From the NCBI RefSeq assembly GCF_001999765.1, contig NZ_KV908326.1, positions 58,229 to 122,228 on the forward strand: a DNA stretch of 64,000 nucleotides, in the 5' to 3' direction. A program made the translations under genes and the position numbers. This document shows, one piece after another, positions 29,692-38,840 of the stretch. How positions within the stretch are numbered: position 1 is the first letter of the stretch; every line of letters begins with the position of its first letter. The notes beneath the pieces are model-generated. The model was given only the letters and a program-made list of their open reading frames with translations. It was not told where the DNA came from and ran no database searches. Source of the stretch: Sinomonas mesophila. GTDB taxonomy: Bacteria > Actinomycetota > Actinomycetes > Actinomycetales > Micrococcaceae.

Positions 29692-30539
29692 ACACGATCG
29701 AGGCCTGGGTCCCCACGGCTGATCCGGACGAGTGGCGCCAGGGCGACGCGTGGCTCGCGGGCGGTACCGTCCTCTACTCCTACGGGAGCCAGACCCTGCG
29801 CCGCCTGCTCGACCTCACCACCGCGGGCTGGGAGCCCGTGACCCAGGACGACGGCGGGATCACCCTCGCGTCGACCTGCACCGTCGCGCGGGTGTGGGAG
29901 CTCGGCGACCCCGCCTCGGCGACGGCCGCGCGGTGGCCGGGCCTCGCCGTCGTGCGCCCGTGCTGCGACGCGTTCGTGGCCTCCTTCAAGATCTGGAACC
30001 TCTCGACCGTCGGCGGGAACATCGCCACGTCCCTGCCCGCGGGTCCCATGACGAGCCTCGCCGCGGGCCTCGACGGCGTCGCCACGCTGTGGGGGCCCCA
30101 CGGGGGCCTGCGCGAGCTGCCCGTCGCCGAGCTCGTCACGGGCGACGGCGCCAACGCCCTCGCCCCGGGGGAGCTCATCCGCTCGATCCGCCTGCCCGCG
30201 CACGCTCTCGAGGCCAGGACGGCGTTCCGGCGCCTGTCCCTGAGCAACCTCGGCCGCTCCGGCGTCCTGCTCATCGGGCGGCGGGACCGCGACGGAGGGT
30301 TCGTCCTGACCGTGACGGCCTCGACGAAGCGGCCCGTGCAGCTGCGCTTCCCCGCCGGGGCCCTCCCGGATGCCCCCGGCCTCGCGGCTGCGATCGACGC
30401 CGCGATCCCCGCCGCCCTCTACCACGACGACATCCACGGCCACCCCGCGTGGCGCCGCGACATGACCTACCGGCTCGCCGAGGAGCTCCGCCGCGAGCTG
30501 CTCGACGTCCCGGGCCCGGGATCGCAGGAAGGAGCCTGA
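29682..30539 (+). CDS. Xanthine dehydrogenase FAD-binding subunit
   Basis: 285 residues, ATG 29682 with AAGGGACAG upstream, inside the end of xdhC. The PCMH-type FAD domain shows WLAGGTVLYSYGSQ (the usual AGGT/N-L motif) and the second FAD motif STVGGNIATSLPAGPM. The C-terminal part has the CO-dehydrogenase flavoprotein-like fold with FRRLSLSNLGRSG. It passes electrons from the FeS clusters to NAD+ or another acceptor. Three bases separate it from the fused FeS/Mo subunit. Slightly short, typical of three-part actinobacterial enzymes. Confidence 0.9.
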   Translation: MDLNTIEAWVPTADPDEWRQGDAWLAGGTVLYSYGSQTLRRLLDLTTAGWEPVTQDDGGITLASTCTVARVWELGDPASATAARWPGLAVVRPCCDAFVASFKIWNLSTVGGNIATSLPAGPMTSLAAGLDGVATLWGPHGGLRELPVAELVTGDGANALAPGELIRSIRLPAHALEARTAFRRLSLSNLGRSGVLLIGRRDRDGGFVLTVTASTKRPVQLRFPAGALPDAPGLAAAIDAAIPAALYHDDIHGHPAWRRDMTYRLAEELRRELLDVPGPGSQEGA

Positions 30540-30542
30540 CAC

Positions 30543-33356
30543 ATGGCCATCGAGATCAACGGACGGCCCGCCGAGGCCGCCCCGCGCCCCGGCCAGTGCC
30601 TGCGCACCTTCCTGCGCGAGCAGGGCGCCCTCGGCGTCAAGAAGGGCTGCGACGCCGGCGACTGCGGCGCGTGCACCGTGCACGTGGACGGCTCCCCGGT
30701 GCACTCGTGCCTGTACCCGGCTGTGCGGGCCGAGGGCCACGAGGTCACGACGATCGAGGGTCTCGCCGCGACGTGCGCGCACCCCTCGGGCGAAGGGGAC
30801 ACCGGTGGACTGCACCCCATGCAGCAGCAGTTCGTGGACGCCCAGGGCTTCCAGTGCGGCTTCTGCACCGCGGGCATGGTCATGACGGCCGCGACGTTCG
30901 ACGCCGGCCAGCTGGCCGACCTGCCGCGGAACCTCAAGGGCAACCTGTGCCGGTGCACGGGGTACGCCGCGATCGAGGCCGCGGTCACGGGCACGGGCCG
31001 GGGCGGTCCCGCCGGCGGGCGGCTCGGCGACGATGTCCCCTCGCCCGCGGCGCAGGGGATCGTGACGGGGGCCGAGCGCTACACCCTCGACGTCACCGAC
31101 GCCGAGGTCCCCGGCTGGCCGGGCGCGATCCTGCACGCCAAGCTTGTCCGCTCGCCGCACGCGCACGCGCGGATCCGCTCGATCGACACCTCGGCGGCGC
31201 TCGCGGTCCCCGGCGTCGTGGCCGTCTTCACGCACGAGGACGCCCCGGACCTGCTCTACTCGACCGCCCAGCACGAACTCGTGACCGACGACCCGGACGA
31301 CATGCGCCTCTTCGACACCGTCGCACGGTTCATCGGCCAGCGCGTCGCCGCCGTCGTGGCCGAGACCGTGGCCGCGGCCGAGGCGGGGGGGCGTGCCGTC
31401 GTCGTCGACTACGAGGTGCTGCCTGCCGTCCTGACGCCCGAGGCCGCCCTCGCCCCGGGCGCGCCGCTCGTGCACGGCGACAAGGATCCGGTGGCGACGC
31501 GAATCTCCGAGCCGTCCCGCAACACGGCCGCGCAGCTGCACTCCGAGGTCGGCGACGTCGAGGCCGGGCTCGCCGCCGCGGACGCGGTGTACGAGGACAC
31601 GTTCCGCACGCACCGCGTCCAGCACGTGGCCCTCGAGACGCACTGCTCGATCGCGTGGACCGACCCGGCGGACGGCGGCCGGCTCGTGGTCCGCTCCTCG
31701 ACCCAGGTGCCGTTCCTCGCCCAGCGCTCCCTGGCCAGGATCTTCGGGCTCCCGCTCGAGGCCGTGCGCGTCGTGACGGGGCGCGTGGGCGGCGGCTTCG
31801 GCGGCAAGCAGGAGATCCTCACGGAGGACGTCGTCGCGCTCGCCGCGCTGCGCCTCGGCCAGCCCGTGCAGCTCGAGTTCACCCGCTCGGAGCAGTTCCA
31901 CGGCTCGACGACGCGCCACCCCTTCGAGATCCGCGTCCGGGCCGGGGCCCGGCGGGACGGGACGCTCACGGCGCTCGCGCTAGACGTCGTCACGGAGACG
32001 GGCGCCTACGGGAACCACGGCCCGGGCGTCATGTTCCACGGGTGCAACGAGTCCGTCTCGGTGTACCGGTGCGCGAACAAGAAGATCGACGCCCGTGCCG
32101 TCTACACCCACACCGTGCCCTCGGGCGCGTTCCGCGGCTATGGCCTGAGCCAGATGATCTTCGCGGTCGAGTCCGCCGTGGACGAGCTCGCCCGGCAGAT
32201 CGGCATGGACCCGGTCCAGTTCCGACGCCGCAACATGGTCCGCAAGGGCGATCCGATGATCGCGTCGCACCCCGTGCCCGAGGTGGACGTCCTCTACGGC
32301 AGCTACGGGCTCGACGAGTGCGTCGCCCTCGTGACCAAGGCGCTGCGCCGCGGGCGCGAGCGGGCGCGGGAGTTCCCTGGCGGGCCGCTCGGGACGGGGG
32401 AGCTCGGCCCCGAGTGGCTCGTGGGCGAGGGGACGGCGCTGTCCATGATCGACACGGTCCCGCCCCGCGGGCACCATGCGCACTCGCGGATCGCGCTCCT
32501 GCCCGACGGGCGGGTCTCGCTCGACGTCGGCACGGCCGAGTTCGGCAACGGCACGAGCACCGTGCACGTCCAGCTCGCGGCGACGGCCCTCGCCGGCTTC
32601 GGGATCGGGGCCTCGGACGTCGTGCTGCGCAACGCGGACACGGCGCTCACGGATCACGACACCGGGGCCTTCGGCTCGACGGGGACCGTCGTGGCCGGCA
32701 AGGCCACGCTCGCCGCGGCCGAGGAGCTCGCCCGGCGGATCGGTGCCTTCGCGGCCGAGGCGTACCCGGGGCAGGACCCGGCCGGGGTCCCCCTCGCCGA
32801 GCTGGCCGCAGAGGCCGCGCGCCGCGGCGCCGGGCTCGAGGCGGAGGGCAGGTGGGGCGGGACGCCGCGCTCGGTCGCGTTCAACGTCCACGGCTTCCGG
32901 GTCGCGGTGCACCGGGGGACGGGCGAGCTGCAGATCCTGCAGAGCGTCCAGGCCGCGGACGCCGGCGTCGTCGTCAACCCGCGCCAGTGCCGGGGTCAGG
33001 TCGAGGGCGGGATCGCCCAGGCCCTCGGCGCCGCGCTCTGGGAGGAGGTGCGGATCGACGAGACGGGCAGGGTCGCGACCGACATCCTGAGGCAGTACCA
33101 CGTCCCGACCTTCGCGGACGTGCCCCGCTCCGAGGTGTACTTCGCGCACACCTCGGACGAGCTCGGGCCCCTCGGGGCGAAGTCCATGAGCGAGAGCCCC
33201 TTCAACCCCGTGGCCCCCGCGCTCGCAAACGCGGTCCGGGCCGCGACCGGCCTGCGCTTCACCGAGCTGCCGATCACGCGGGACCGGATCTACCTCGCGC
33301 TCAAGGAGGCCGGGCTCGCCGAGTCGCTCCCGACGGGACGCACCGTCACCGCCTGA
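30543..33356 (+). CDS. Xanthine dehydrogenase, fused [2Fe-2S]-molybdopterin subunit
   Basis: 937 residues; ATG 30543 after AAGGAGCC. Residues 1-80 form a plant-type ferredoxin domain with Cys36, Cys41, Cys44 and Cys56; a second all-helical [2Fe-2S] domain follows (QCGFCTAGM and NLCRCTGYAA). From about residue 165 comes the molybdopterin part, with RVGGGFGGKQEILTED, GAFRGYGLSQ, DTGAFGSTG and the region of the catalytic Glu in LGAKSMSESPF. In most relatives the small FeS and large Mo chains are separate genes; here they are one. Oxidises hypoxanthine and xanthine to urate, closing the gap between guanine deaminase and uricase. The order xdhC-FAD-FeS/Mo is one operon. Confidence 0.92.
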   Translation: MAIEINGRPAEAAPRPGQCLRTFLREQGALGVKKGCDAGDCGACTVHVDGSPVHSCLYPAVRAEGHEVTTIEGLAATCAHPSGEGDTGGLHPMQQQFVDAQGFQCGFCTAGMVMTAATFDAGQLADLPRNLKGNLCRCTGYAAIEAAVTGTGRGGPAGGRLGDDVPSPAAQGIVTGAERYTLDVTDAEVPGWPGAILHAKLVRSPHAHARIRSIDTSAALAVPGVVAVFTHEDAPDLLYSTAQHELVTDDPDDMRLFDTVARFIGQRVAAVVAETVAAAEAGGRAVVVDYEVLPAVLTPEAALAPGAPLVHGDKDPVATRISEPSRNTAAQLHSEVGDVEAGLAAADAVYEDTFRTHRVQHVALETHCSIAWTDPADGGRLVVRSSTQVPFLAQRSLARIFGLPLEAVRVVTGRVGGGFGGKQEILTEDVVALAALRLGQPVQLEFTRSEQFHGSTTRHPFEIRVRAGARRDGTLTALALDVVTETGAYGNHGPGVMFHGCNESVSVYRCANKKIDARAVYTHTVPSGAFRGYGLSQMIFAVESAVDELARQIGMDPVQFRRRNMVRKGDPMIASHPVPEVDVLYGSYGLDECVALVTKALRRGRERAREFPGGPLGTGELGPEWLVGEGTALSMIDTVPPRGHHAHSRIALLPDGRVSLDVGTAEFGNGTSTVHVQLAATALAGFGIGASDVVLRNADTALTDHDTGAFGSTGTVVAGKATLAAAEELARRIGAFAAEAYPGQDPAGVPLAELAAEAARRGAGLEAEGRWGGTPRSVAFNVHGFRVAVHRGTGELQILQSVQAADAGVVVNPRQCRGQVEGGIAQALGAALWEEVRIDETGRVATDILRQYHVPTFADVPRSEVYFAHTSDELGPLGAKSMSESPFNPVAPALANAVRAATGLRFTELPITRDRIYLALKEAGLAESLPTGRTVTA

Positions 33357-33361
33357 GCAGA

Positions 33362-33405
33362 GTCTCGGGTACGTATCTCGACGCCAAAACGGCGTTTCAG
33401 GTACA
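33362..33405 (+). repeat. Family C repeat, single copy (44 bp)
   Basis: Contains GTCTCGGGTAC (33362) and GTTTCAGGTAC (33394) 32 bp apart, ending in GGTACA. About 80% identical over 44 bp to the copy at 38524-38567. Starts 6 bp after the xanthine dehydrogenase stop. The rest of 33406-33490 shows nothing I recognise. Confidence 0.8.
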
Positions 33406-33493
33406 CCGACGCCGCGACCGCGTCAGGCTGTTCATCGTCCTAGCCCTCGTCCGCCCGGGAGGGAACCGCACTGCTCCCAGTGGCGTCGATCTC

Positions 33494-33558
33494 TTGACTC
33501 TGCTTCTGGTATCCCGATATAATTTCATATATCAAGAAAACTTTTTCAGAATACGGAA
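33494..33558 (+). promoter_or_regulatory. Near-consensus promoter with IclR-type operator
   Basis: TTGACT (33494-33499), an 18-bp spacer and a perfect TATAAT (33518-33523). The operator TTTCAGAATACGGAA (33544-33558) begins about 20 bp after the -10, so a bound repressor would block the start of transcription. It is the best sigma-A-type promoter visible in the window and drives the small gene at 33588. Confidence 0.7.
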
Positions 33559-33587
33559 TTCTTCGGGCTATCCGAAAGGGGAGAGAC

Positions 33588-33779
33588 ATGTCCTTCGACA
33601 CGACCGCCGCACGGGGAGCCTCCGTCCTCCCCGGAACGCCTGCCGAGCGTTACATCCCGAAGGTCACGAACGTCGACCCGGACCTCTCGGTGCGGCCCGA
33701 CCGCCACGAGCGCGAACTCCCGACGCGCGTCACGTGGGCGGCGCGCGTCCCGGTGATCAACTGGTTCATCCCCCGCTGA
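33588..33779 (+). CDS. Small protein of unknown function under a strong regulated promoter
   Basis: 63 residues, ATG 33588 preceded by AAAGGGGAG. Basic, no membrane helix or signal peptide; contains TPAERYIPKV, RPDRHERELPTRVTW and ends in VINWFIPR. I do not recognise the family. The strong promoter, good ribosome site and operator speak for a real, regulated gene whose product may act in the purine/glyoxylate regulon. No clear terminator follows. It could also be the remnant start of a longer lost protein. Confidence 0.6.
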   Translation: MSFDTTAARGASVLPGTPAERYIPKVTNVDPDLSVRPDRHERELPTRVTWAARVPVINWFIPR

Positions 33780-33839
33780 CCTGGGGCTGCACGCATCGAT
33801 GTCATTAAGGGGGCCTCGGGCACTCGGACGGCCGCGCCG

Positions 33840-34502
33840 TCAGGCACCCGTGAAGTAGTGCGGCTCGGCGACGGGCTTCGACTCCGCCGAACGCCGCTCG
33901 CGCAGGAACACCGAGGCCCCCACGATCACGCCCACGGCAAGGAACTCGCTCTGCCAGTTCTGGAACGACTCGAACCAGAACCGGCTCGTCCCGAGGTACT
34001 CCCAGACCGTCACGGCTGGCTGCCCGTGGGCTGTCTGCTCCTCGCTGTAGGTCTCGGCGCCGCCGATCGCGTGCAGGATGAAAGAGAGCGTGAAGAGGAC
34101 GAGGAACAGCGTCGAGAGCGAGTGCTCGTAGACAGCCAGGACCCAACCGCCCCTCCTCACGGGCCAGGGCGTGTCCGGATTGACCTCGGCCGTGCGGGGA
34201 TCCTGGTCCTGCTTCGCCTCCTTGCCGAGGGGCTTCGACTCCGACGAACCGCGCTGGTACAGATACGCCGTGAGTACGACATACATGCCCACCTGCAGGA
34301 ACTCCGACTCCCAGTTCTCGAAGACGGCCTCGATGAAGGCACCCGTGCCGACATAGCCCCACAGGCTCTCGACCGCCTGGCCGTGGGCCACCTGCTCCTC
34401 GTTGTACTGGTGCCAGCCGCTCACCGCCATGGCACTCAGGAACACGAGGAACAGGGCCAGATTCGCCAGCAGGAGCCCGTTGTTCTTCAGGAACCTCTTC
34501 AC
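33840..34502 (-). CDS. Membrane protein with internal duplication (DUF6766-like)
   Basis: 220 residues from GTG 34502, with GGAGG eight bases upstream. Two repeats: residues about 5-92 and 124-212. Each has a hydrophobic helix, a Tyr-(N/S)EEQ-x-AHGQ motif, a short W-x-Y-(V/L)GT segment, an FxNWxSEFLxVG motif leading into a second helix, and a basic ending with ESKP. Four transmembrane helices in all. The joining loop is polar (QDQDPRTAEVNPDTPWP). Function unknown; the layout matches a family of uncharacterised actinobacterial/proteobacterial proteins. Stands alone between the 63-aa gene and aceE. Confidence 0.8.
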   Translation of the reverse strand: MKRFLKNNGLLLANLALFLVFLSAMAVSGWHQYNEEQVAHGQAVESLWGYVGTGAFIEAVFENWESEFLQVGMYVVLTAYLYQRGSSESKPLGKEAKQDQDPRTAEVNPDTPWPVRRGGWVLAVYEHSLSTLFLVLFTLSFILHAIGGAETYSEEQTAHGQPAVTVWEYLGTSRFWFESFQNWQSEFLAVGVIVGASVFLRERRSAESKPVAEPHYFTGA

Positions 34503-34586
34503 TGCCGCATCCTCCTCGACGTCGCACCCCGATAGTGGGCATTTCTGCCTCTCTTCTACCCGGGAAGGTGCCGCCTCAAAGAAGGC

Positions 34587-34618
34587 GGCGGCCCTCCCGT
34601 TGCGCGAGGAGGGCCGCC
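34587..34618 (-). terminator. Terminator after aceE
   Basis: GGCGGCCCTCC (34587-34597) pairs perfectly with 34608-34618, loop 10 nt, 85 bp past the aceE stop. Confidence 0.65.
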
Positions 34619-34703
34619 ATGGCCGCCGCTGTGGATCGGCGGCCTGGCCCCGCGCGTCGTCCGTCCAGGCCCATCGGGACGGCGCGCGGGGCAGTCTGTG
34701 GGG

Positions 34704-37490
34704 CTAGCTGTCACCGCCTGCGCTGCCGGTCGTGCCGGCAGTGACGTCGAGCAGCCGGTACCGCTCGATCGCCTCGCGCGGGGCGCCGGCCGGGACCTCT
34801 CCACGGCGGGCGAGCTCGGCGAGCGTGCGCACGACGACGGAGTGAGAGTCGATCTTGAAGAACCGGCGAGCGGCGGCGCGCGTGTCCGAGAAGCCGAAGC
34901 CATCGGCGCCGAGCACCGCGTAGTCGCCGGGGACGAACTGCCGGATCTGGTCCGGCACGGACTTCATGTAGTCCGAGACCGCGACGACGGGACCGGACGT
35001 GCCCGCGAGCTGCTGGGTCACGAACGGGACGGGAGCCTCGAGCTCGGGGTGCAGGAAGGCCTGCTCCTCCGCGGCGAGGCCCTCGCGGCGCAGCTCGGTC
35101 CACGAGGTCACGCTCCACACGTCCGCCGCGACGCCCCAGTCCTCGGCGAGGATCCGGCGTGCCTCGACCGCCCACGGCACCGCGACGCCCGAGGCGAGCA
35201 GCTGCGCGCGGGGGGCTTCAGCGGAAAGGCGCGCGACGGCGTCGTCCGCCTCGCTGCCGCTCGCGCCGGGCAGCCGGTACATGCCCTTGAGCAGCGCCTC
35301 GACGTCGAGCCCCTCGGGCTCCGCGGGCTGGACGATCGGCTCGTTGTACACCGTGAGGTAGTACATGACGTTGGGGTCGGGATGCGTGCCGCCGTACATG
35401 CGCTCGAGTCCCGCGCGCATGATGTGCCCGATCTCGTACCCGTACGCCGGGTCCCACGTGATGACGGCCGGGTTCGTCGAGGCCAGGATCGGGGAGTGGC
35501 CGTCGGCGTGCTGGAGGCCCTCGCCCGTGAGGGTCGTCCGGCCGGCGGTCGCGCCGATGACGAAGCCGCGCGTCATCTGGTCGGCGGCGGCCCAGAAGGA
35601 ATCGCCCGTGCGCTGGAAGCCGAACATCGAGTAGAAGACGTAGATCGGCACGAGCGGCTCGCCGTGCGTCGCATAGGACGTCCCGGCCGCCGTGAACGCG
35701 GCCACGGCCCCGGCCTCGTTGATGCCGGGGTGGATGAGCTGGCCCGCGGGGGACTCCTTGTAGGCGAGCACGAGGTCGCGGTCCACGGAGAGGTAGTTCT
35801 GGCCCGTCGGGTTGTAGATCTTCGCCGTCGGGAAGAACGCGTCCATGCCGAAGGTCCGGCTCTCGTCCGGGACGATCGGGACCACGCGCCGGCCGAACTC
35901 CTTGTCCCGCATGAGGTCCTTGAGCAGGCGCACGAAGGCCATCGTCGTGGCCGCCTGCTGCTTGCCCGAGCCCCGGGCGGCGACGGCGTACGCGGACGAC
36001 GGCGGCAGCGTCACCTCGGCGTGCCGGCTGCGGCGCTCGGGGACCGCGCCGCCCAGGGCCGCCCGGCGGCCGAGGAGGTAGCGGATCTCCGGGGCGTCCA
36101 TGCCCGGGTGGTAGTACGGCGGGCGGTACGGGTCTGCCTCGAGCTGCTCGTCCGTGACCGGGATCCGCAGGTAGTCGCGGAAGTCCTTGAGGTCCTGGAG
36201 CGTGAGCTTCTTCATCTGGTGGGTCGCGTTGCGGCCCTCGAAGTGGGAGCCGAGGCCGTAGCCCTTGACCGTCTTGGCCAGGATGACCGTGGGCTTGCCC
36301 TGGAACTCGCTCGCGGCCTTGTAGGCGGCGTAGACCTTCTGGTAGTCGTGGCCGCCGCGCTTGAGGTTCCAGATCTGCTCGTCGCTCAGGTCGGCGACGA
36401 GCTCCTTCGTCTCAGGCGTCCGGCCGAAGAAGTGCTCGCGCACGAAGGCGCCGTCCTCGGCCTTGAAGGTCTGGTAGTCGCCGTCCGGCGTCTCGTTCAT
36501 GAGCCGCACGAGGTGCCCCTCGCGGTCGCGTGCCAGGAGCGAGTCCCACTCGCGGCCCCAGACCACCTTCACGACGTTCCAGCCGGCGCCGCGGAAGAAC
36601 GCCTCGAGCTCCTGCAGGACCTTGCCGTTGCCGCGCACCGGCCCGTCGAGGCGCTGGAGGTTGCAGTTGACCACGAACGTGAGGTTGTCGAGCCCCTCGT
36701 TGGCAGCGAGCTGCAGGAGGCCGCGGCTCTCGGGCTCGTCCATCTCGCCGTCGCCGAGGAACGCCCAGACGCGCTGGTCCGAGGTGTCCTTGAGGCCCCG
36801 GTTCGCGAGGTAGCGGTTGGACTGTGCCTGGTAGATCGCGTTCATGGGGCCGATGCCCATCGATACCGTGGGGAACTCCCAGAAGGAGGGCATGAGCCGC
36901 GGGTGTGGGTAGGACGAGAGCGCGTGGCCCTCGCGGGACTTCTCCTGCCGGAACCCGTCGAGGTCCTCCTCGCTTAGCCGGCCCTCCATGAACGCCCGCG
37001 CATACATGCCGGGGGAGGCGTGGCCCTGGAAGAAGACCTGGTCGCCGCCGCCCGGGTGGTCCTTGCCGCGGAAGAAGTGGTTGAAGCCGACCTCGTAGAG
37101 GGTTGCCGCGCCCGCGTAGGTCGAGATGTGCCCGCCGACGCCGATCCCCGGGCGCTGGGCGCGGTGCACGAGCACGGCAGCGTTCCAGCGCATCCACGCG
37201 CGGTAGCGGCGCTCGATCTCCTCGTCGCCCGGGTACTCGGGCTCCTGGTCGGCGGGGATCGTGTTGACATAGTCCGTCGTGTGGACCATCGGGACGCCCA
37301 CGCTCTGGGCTCCGGCCCGCGCCAGGATGCTCCTGACCATGAACTGCGCGCGCTCCGTGCCGCGCTCGGCCACGAGCGAGTCGAAGGACTCGATCCACTC
37401 CGCCGTCTCTTCCGGATCGCGGTCCAGCGGTGCGCCGGGGCCGCCGAGGATGTGCTGGGTATGCTCGCCAGTCAACACGTCCAACCTCAT
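34704..37490 (-). CDS. aceE: Pyruvate dehydrogenase E1 component (homodimeric type)
   Basis: 928 residues from ATG 37490, full length for the homodimeric E1 of actinobacteria and enterobacteria. Decarboxylates pyruvate with ThDP and passes acetyl groups to E2. The ThDP motif begins [10 protein letters not shown] and ends [29 protein letters not shown] and the second-domain [16 protein letters not shown] are also typical. No E2/E3 gene is nearby, so it must use complexes encoded elsewhere and could be a second, pathway-specific copy. No clear ribosome site before the ATG. The operator TTTCGTATAGTGGAA stands 76-90 bp upstream, placing it in the IclR regulon. In the logic of the island it returns pyruvate from malic enzyme to acetyl-CoA for malate synthase. 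Confidence 0.94.
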   Translation of the reverse strand: MRLDVLTGEHTQHILGGPGAPLDRDPEETAEWIESFDSLVAERGTERAQFMVRSILARAGAQSVGVPMVHTTDYVNTIPADQEPEYPGDEEIERRYRAWMRWNAAVLVHRAQRPGIGVGGHISTYAGAATLYEVGFNHFFRGKDHPGGGDQVFFQGHASPGMYARAFMEGRLSEEDLDGFRQEKSREGHALSSYPHPRLMPSFWEFPTVSMGIGPMNAIYQAQSNRYLANRGLKDTSDQRVWAFLGDGEMDEPESRGLLQLAANEGLDNLTFVVNCNLQRLDGPVRGNGKVLQELEAFFRGAGWNVVKVVWGREWDSLLARDREGHLVRLMNETPDGDYQTFKAEDGAFVREHFFGRTPETKELVADLSDEQIWNLKRGGHDYQKVYAAYKAASEFQGKPTVILAKTVKGYGLGSHFEGRNATHQMKKLTLQDLKDFRDYLRIPVTDEQLEADPYRPPYYHPGMDAPEIRYLLGRRAALGGAVPERRSRHAEVTLPPSSAYAVAARGSGKQQAATTMAFVRLLKDLMRDKEFGRRVVPIVPDESRTFGMDAFFPTAKIYNPTGQNYLSVDRDLVLAYKESPAGQLIHPGINEAGAVAAFTAAGTSYATHGEPLVPIYVFYSMFGFQRTGDSFWAAADQMTRGFVIGATAGRTTLTGEGLQHADGHSPILASTNPAVITWDPAYGYEIGHIMRAGLERMYGGTHPDPNVMYYLTVYNEPIVQPAEPEGLDVEALLKGMYRLPGASGSEADDAVARLSAEAPRAQLLASGVAVPWAVEARRILAEDWGVAADVWSVTSWTELRREGLAAEEQAFLHPELEAPVPFVTQQLAGTSGPVVAVSDYMKSVPDQIRQFVPGDYAVLGADGFGFSDTRAAARRFFKIDSHSVVVRTLAELARRGEVPAGAPREAIERYRLLDVTAGTTGSAGGDS

Positions 37491-37565
37491 TTCTGCGCGA
37501 GGGGTGCGCGCACTCGTCCGCGGAACCTCGTTATCCCGGGGATGATGTCTGCAGCCGCTCCACTG

Positions 37566-37580
37566 TTTCGTATAGTGGAA
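37566..37580. promoter_or_regulatory. IclR-type operator between aceE and the SDR gene
   Basis: TTTCGTATAGTGGAA, within the longer inverted repeat GTTTC-N8-GAAAC (37565-37582). It lies in the 190-bp divergent region, 76 bp before aceE and 101 bp before the SDR gene, so it may control both. Confidence 0.6.
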
Positions 37581-37680
37581 ACGAAATATTGCAATGTGGA
37601 TTAAGAGTCGCGTGTCGGGGTGATGCGCGTCAAGTTGGTGTCGCCCGCCCGCGTGGGGCGGGCGCGGGAAGGAGCGGGAG

Positions 37681-38496
37681 ATGGCGAACGCCGAGAACAC
37701 CACCGAGAACGAGGAGAACGTCACGCGGACGACGGCGGAGCCCGGCTCCCAGCCGAGGGTCGCCGTCGTGACGGGGGCCGGATCGGGGATCGGCCGGGCC
37801 GTGGCGCGCAGGCTCTTGGCCGAGGGCTGGAGCGTCGTCCTCGCCGGGCGCCGGGCCGAGCTCCTCCATGAGACGGGCGAGAGCTTCGACTCCCGCGCGC
37901 TCGCGGTGCCTGCCGACGTCACGGTGCCCGCCGACGTCGAGCGCGTCTTCGCCCAGGCGGTGGACGCCTTCGGGCGGGTCGACGTCCTGTTCAACAACGC
38001 GGGCATGTTCGGCCCCGCCGGGAACGTCGGCGAGATCGCGCCGGCCGACTGGGACGCGACGGTCGCGGTCAACCTCACGGGGAGCTTCCTGTGCGCCGCG
38101 GCGGCGTTCCGCACCATGGCCGCGCAGAGCCCGCGGGGCGGGCGGATCATCAACAACGGCTCCATCTCGGCGCATGCGCCGCGGCCCCAGTCCGCGGCCT
38201 ACACGGCCACCAAGCACGCCATCTCGGGGCTGACCAAGAGCATCGAGCTCGACGGGCGGGAGTTCGGGATCACGTGCGGTCAGATCGACATCGGCAACAC
38301 GCGCACGGAGATCATGGACACCCTCGGCGTCGGTGAGGGCGCCCTCCAGGCGGACGGCACGCGCCGCGTCGAGCCGACTTTCCCCGTCGAGGAGGCGGCG
38401 CGCGCCGTCGTCCTCATGGCCTCGCTCCCGCCCGAGGCGACCGTCGGCTCGCTCCTCATCACGGCCTCGGGCATGCCCTTCGTGGGGCGGGGCTAG
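37681..38496 (+). CDS. Short-chain dehydrogenase/reductase
   Basis: 271 residues, ATG 37681 after GGGAAGGAGCGGGAG. Classical SDR: cofactor motif TGAGSGIG (about residue 31), NNAG (about 106), catalytic Ser in [10 protein letters not shown] and YTATK (Tyr and Lys). The 25-residue N-terminal tail rich in Glu, Asn and Thr is extra. Substrate unknown. Divergent from aceE with a shared IclR-type operator, hinting at a role with a small oxo or hydroxy acid, but SDR genes are too varied to say more. Confidence 0.88.
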   Translation: MANAENTTENEENVTRTTAEPGSQPRVAVVTGAGSGIGRAVARRLLAEGWSVVLAGRRAELLHETGESFDSRALAVPADVTVPADVERVFAQAVDAFGRVDVLFNNAGMFGPAGNVGEIAPADWDATVAVNLTGSFLCAAAAFRTMAAQSPRGGRIINNGSISAHAPRPQSAAYTATKHAISGLTKSIELDGREFGITCGQIDIGNTRTEIMDTLGVGEGALQADGTRRVEPTFPVEEAARAVVLMASLPPEATVGSLLITASGMPFVGRG

Positions 38497-38523
38497 CGGT
38501 TGAGCGGGCCCCGCCGCCAGACC

Positions 38524-38628
38524 GTTTCGGGTACGGATCTCGACGCGGAAGTGGGGTTTCGGGTACACGGACGGCTTCCATCGCTGTACCCGGAATCCCT
38601 ATATGGCGACGAGATCCGTACCCGAAAC
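38524..38628. repeat. Family C inverted repeat pair (44 bp arms, 17-bp loop)
   Basis: Arm 38524-38567 begins GTTTCGGGTACGGATCTCG; arm 38585-38628 is its inverted copy, ending CGAGATCCGTACCCGAAAC. Each arm has two GTTTCGGGTAC elements 32 bp apart. The outer 19 bp are perfectly complementary. A single arm also occurs at 33362-33405. Between the SDR stop and the dctA operators; 38629-38727 holds nothing else that I recognise. Confidence 0.85.
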
Positions 38629-38727
38629 GGGGGTGCAGTGTTAGGCCCGCGCCAGCCGCCCGACGTCGCCTTCGCCTTCCAGACGAGAAGAGGGCTCACC
38701 CAAGGGTGCCCAGCGGTATACCAAATA

Positions 38728-38763
38728 TTCCGTAACACGGAAATAAAATTCCCCCTTGCGGAA
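38728..38763 (+). promoter_or_regulatory. Two IclR-type operators before the dicarboxylate carrier
   Basis: TTCCGTAACACGGAA (38728-38742, perfect 6-bp arms) and TTCCCCCTTGCGGAA (38749-38763), spaced 21 bp start to start, that is, on the same face of the helix. They lie 78-113 bp before the start at 38841. Confidence 0.65.
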
Positions 38764-38840
38764 TAACAGGTCCAGTCCTACGGTGGAAGCACAGCCCCTC
38801 AAGGGTGAGGGGCACCACACTTGGCAAGGATTGGTTTCCC

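Noticed and set aside
36978..38165. Longer aceE frame starting at 38165
   Set aside because: It would run antisense through the SDR gene. The family N-terminus starts at 37490.
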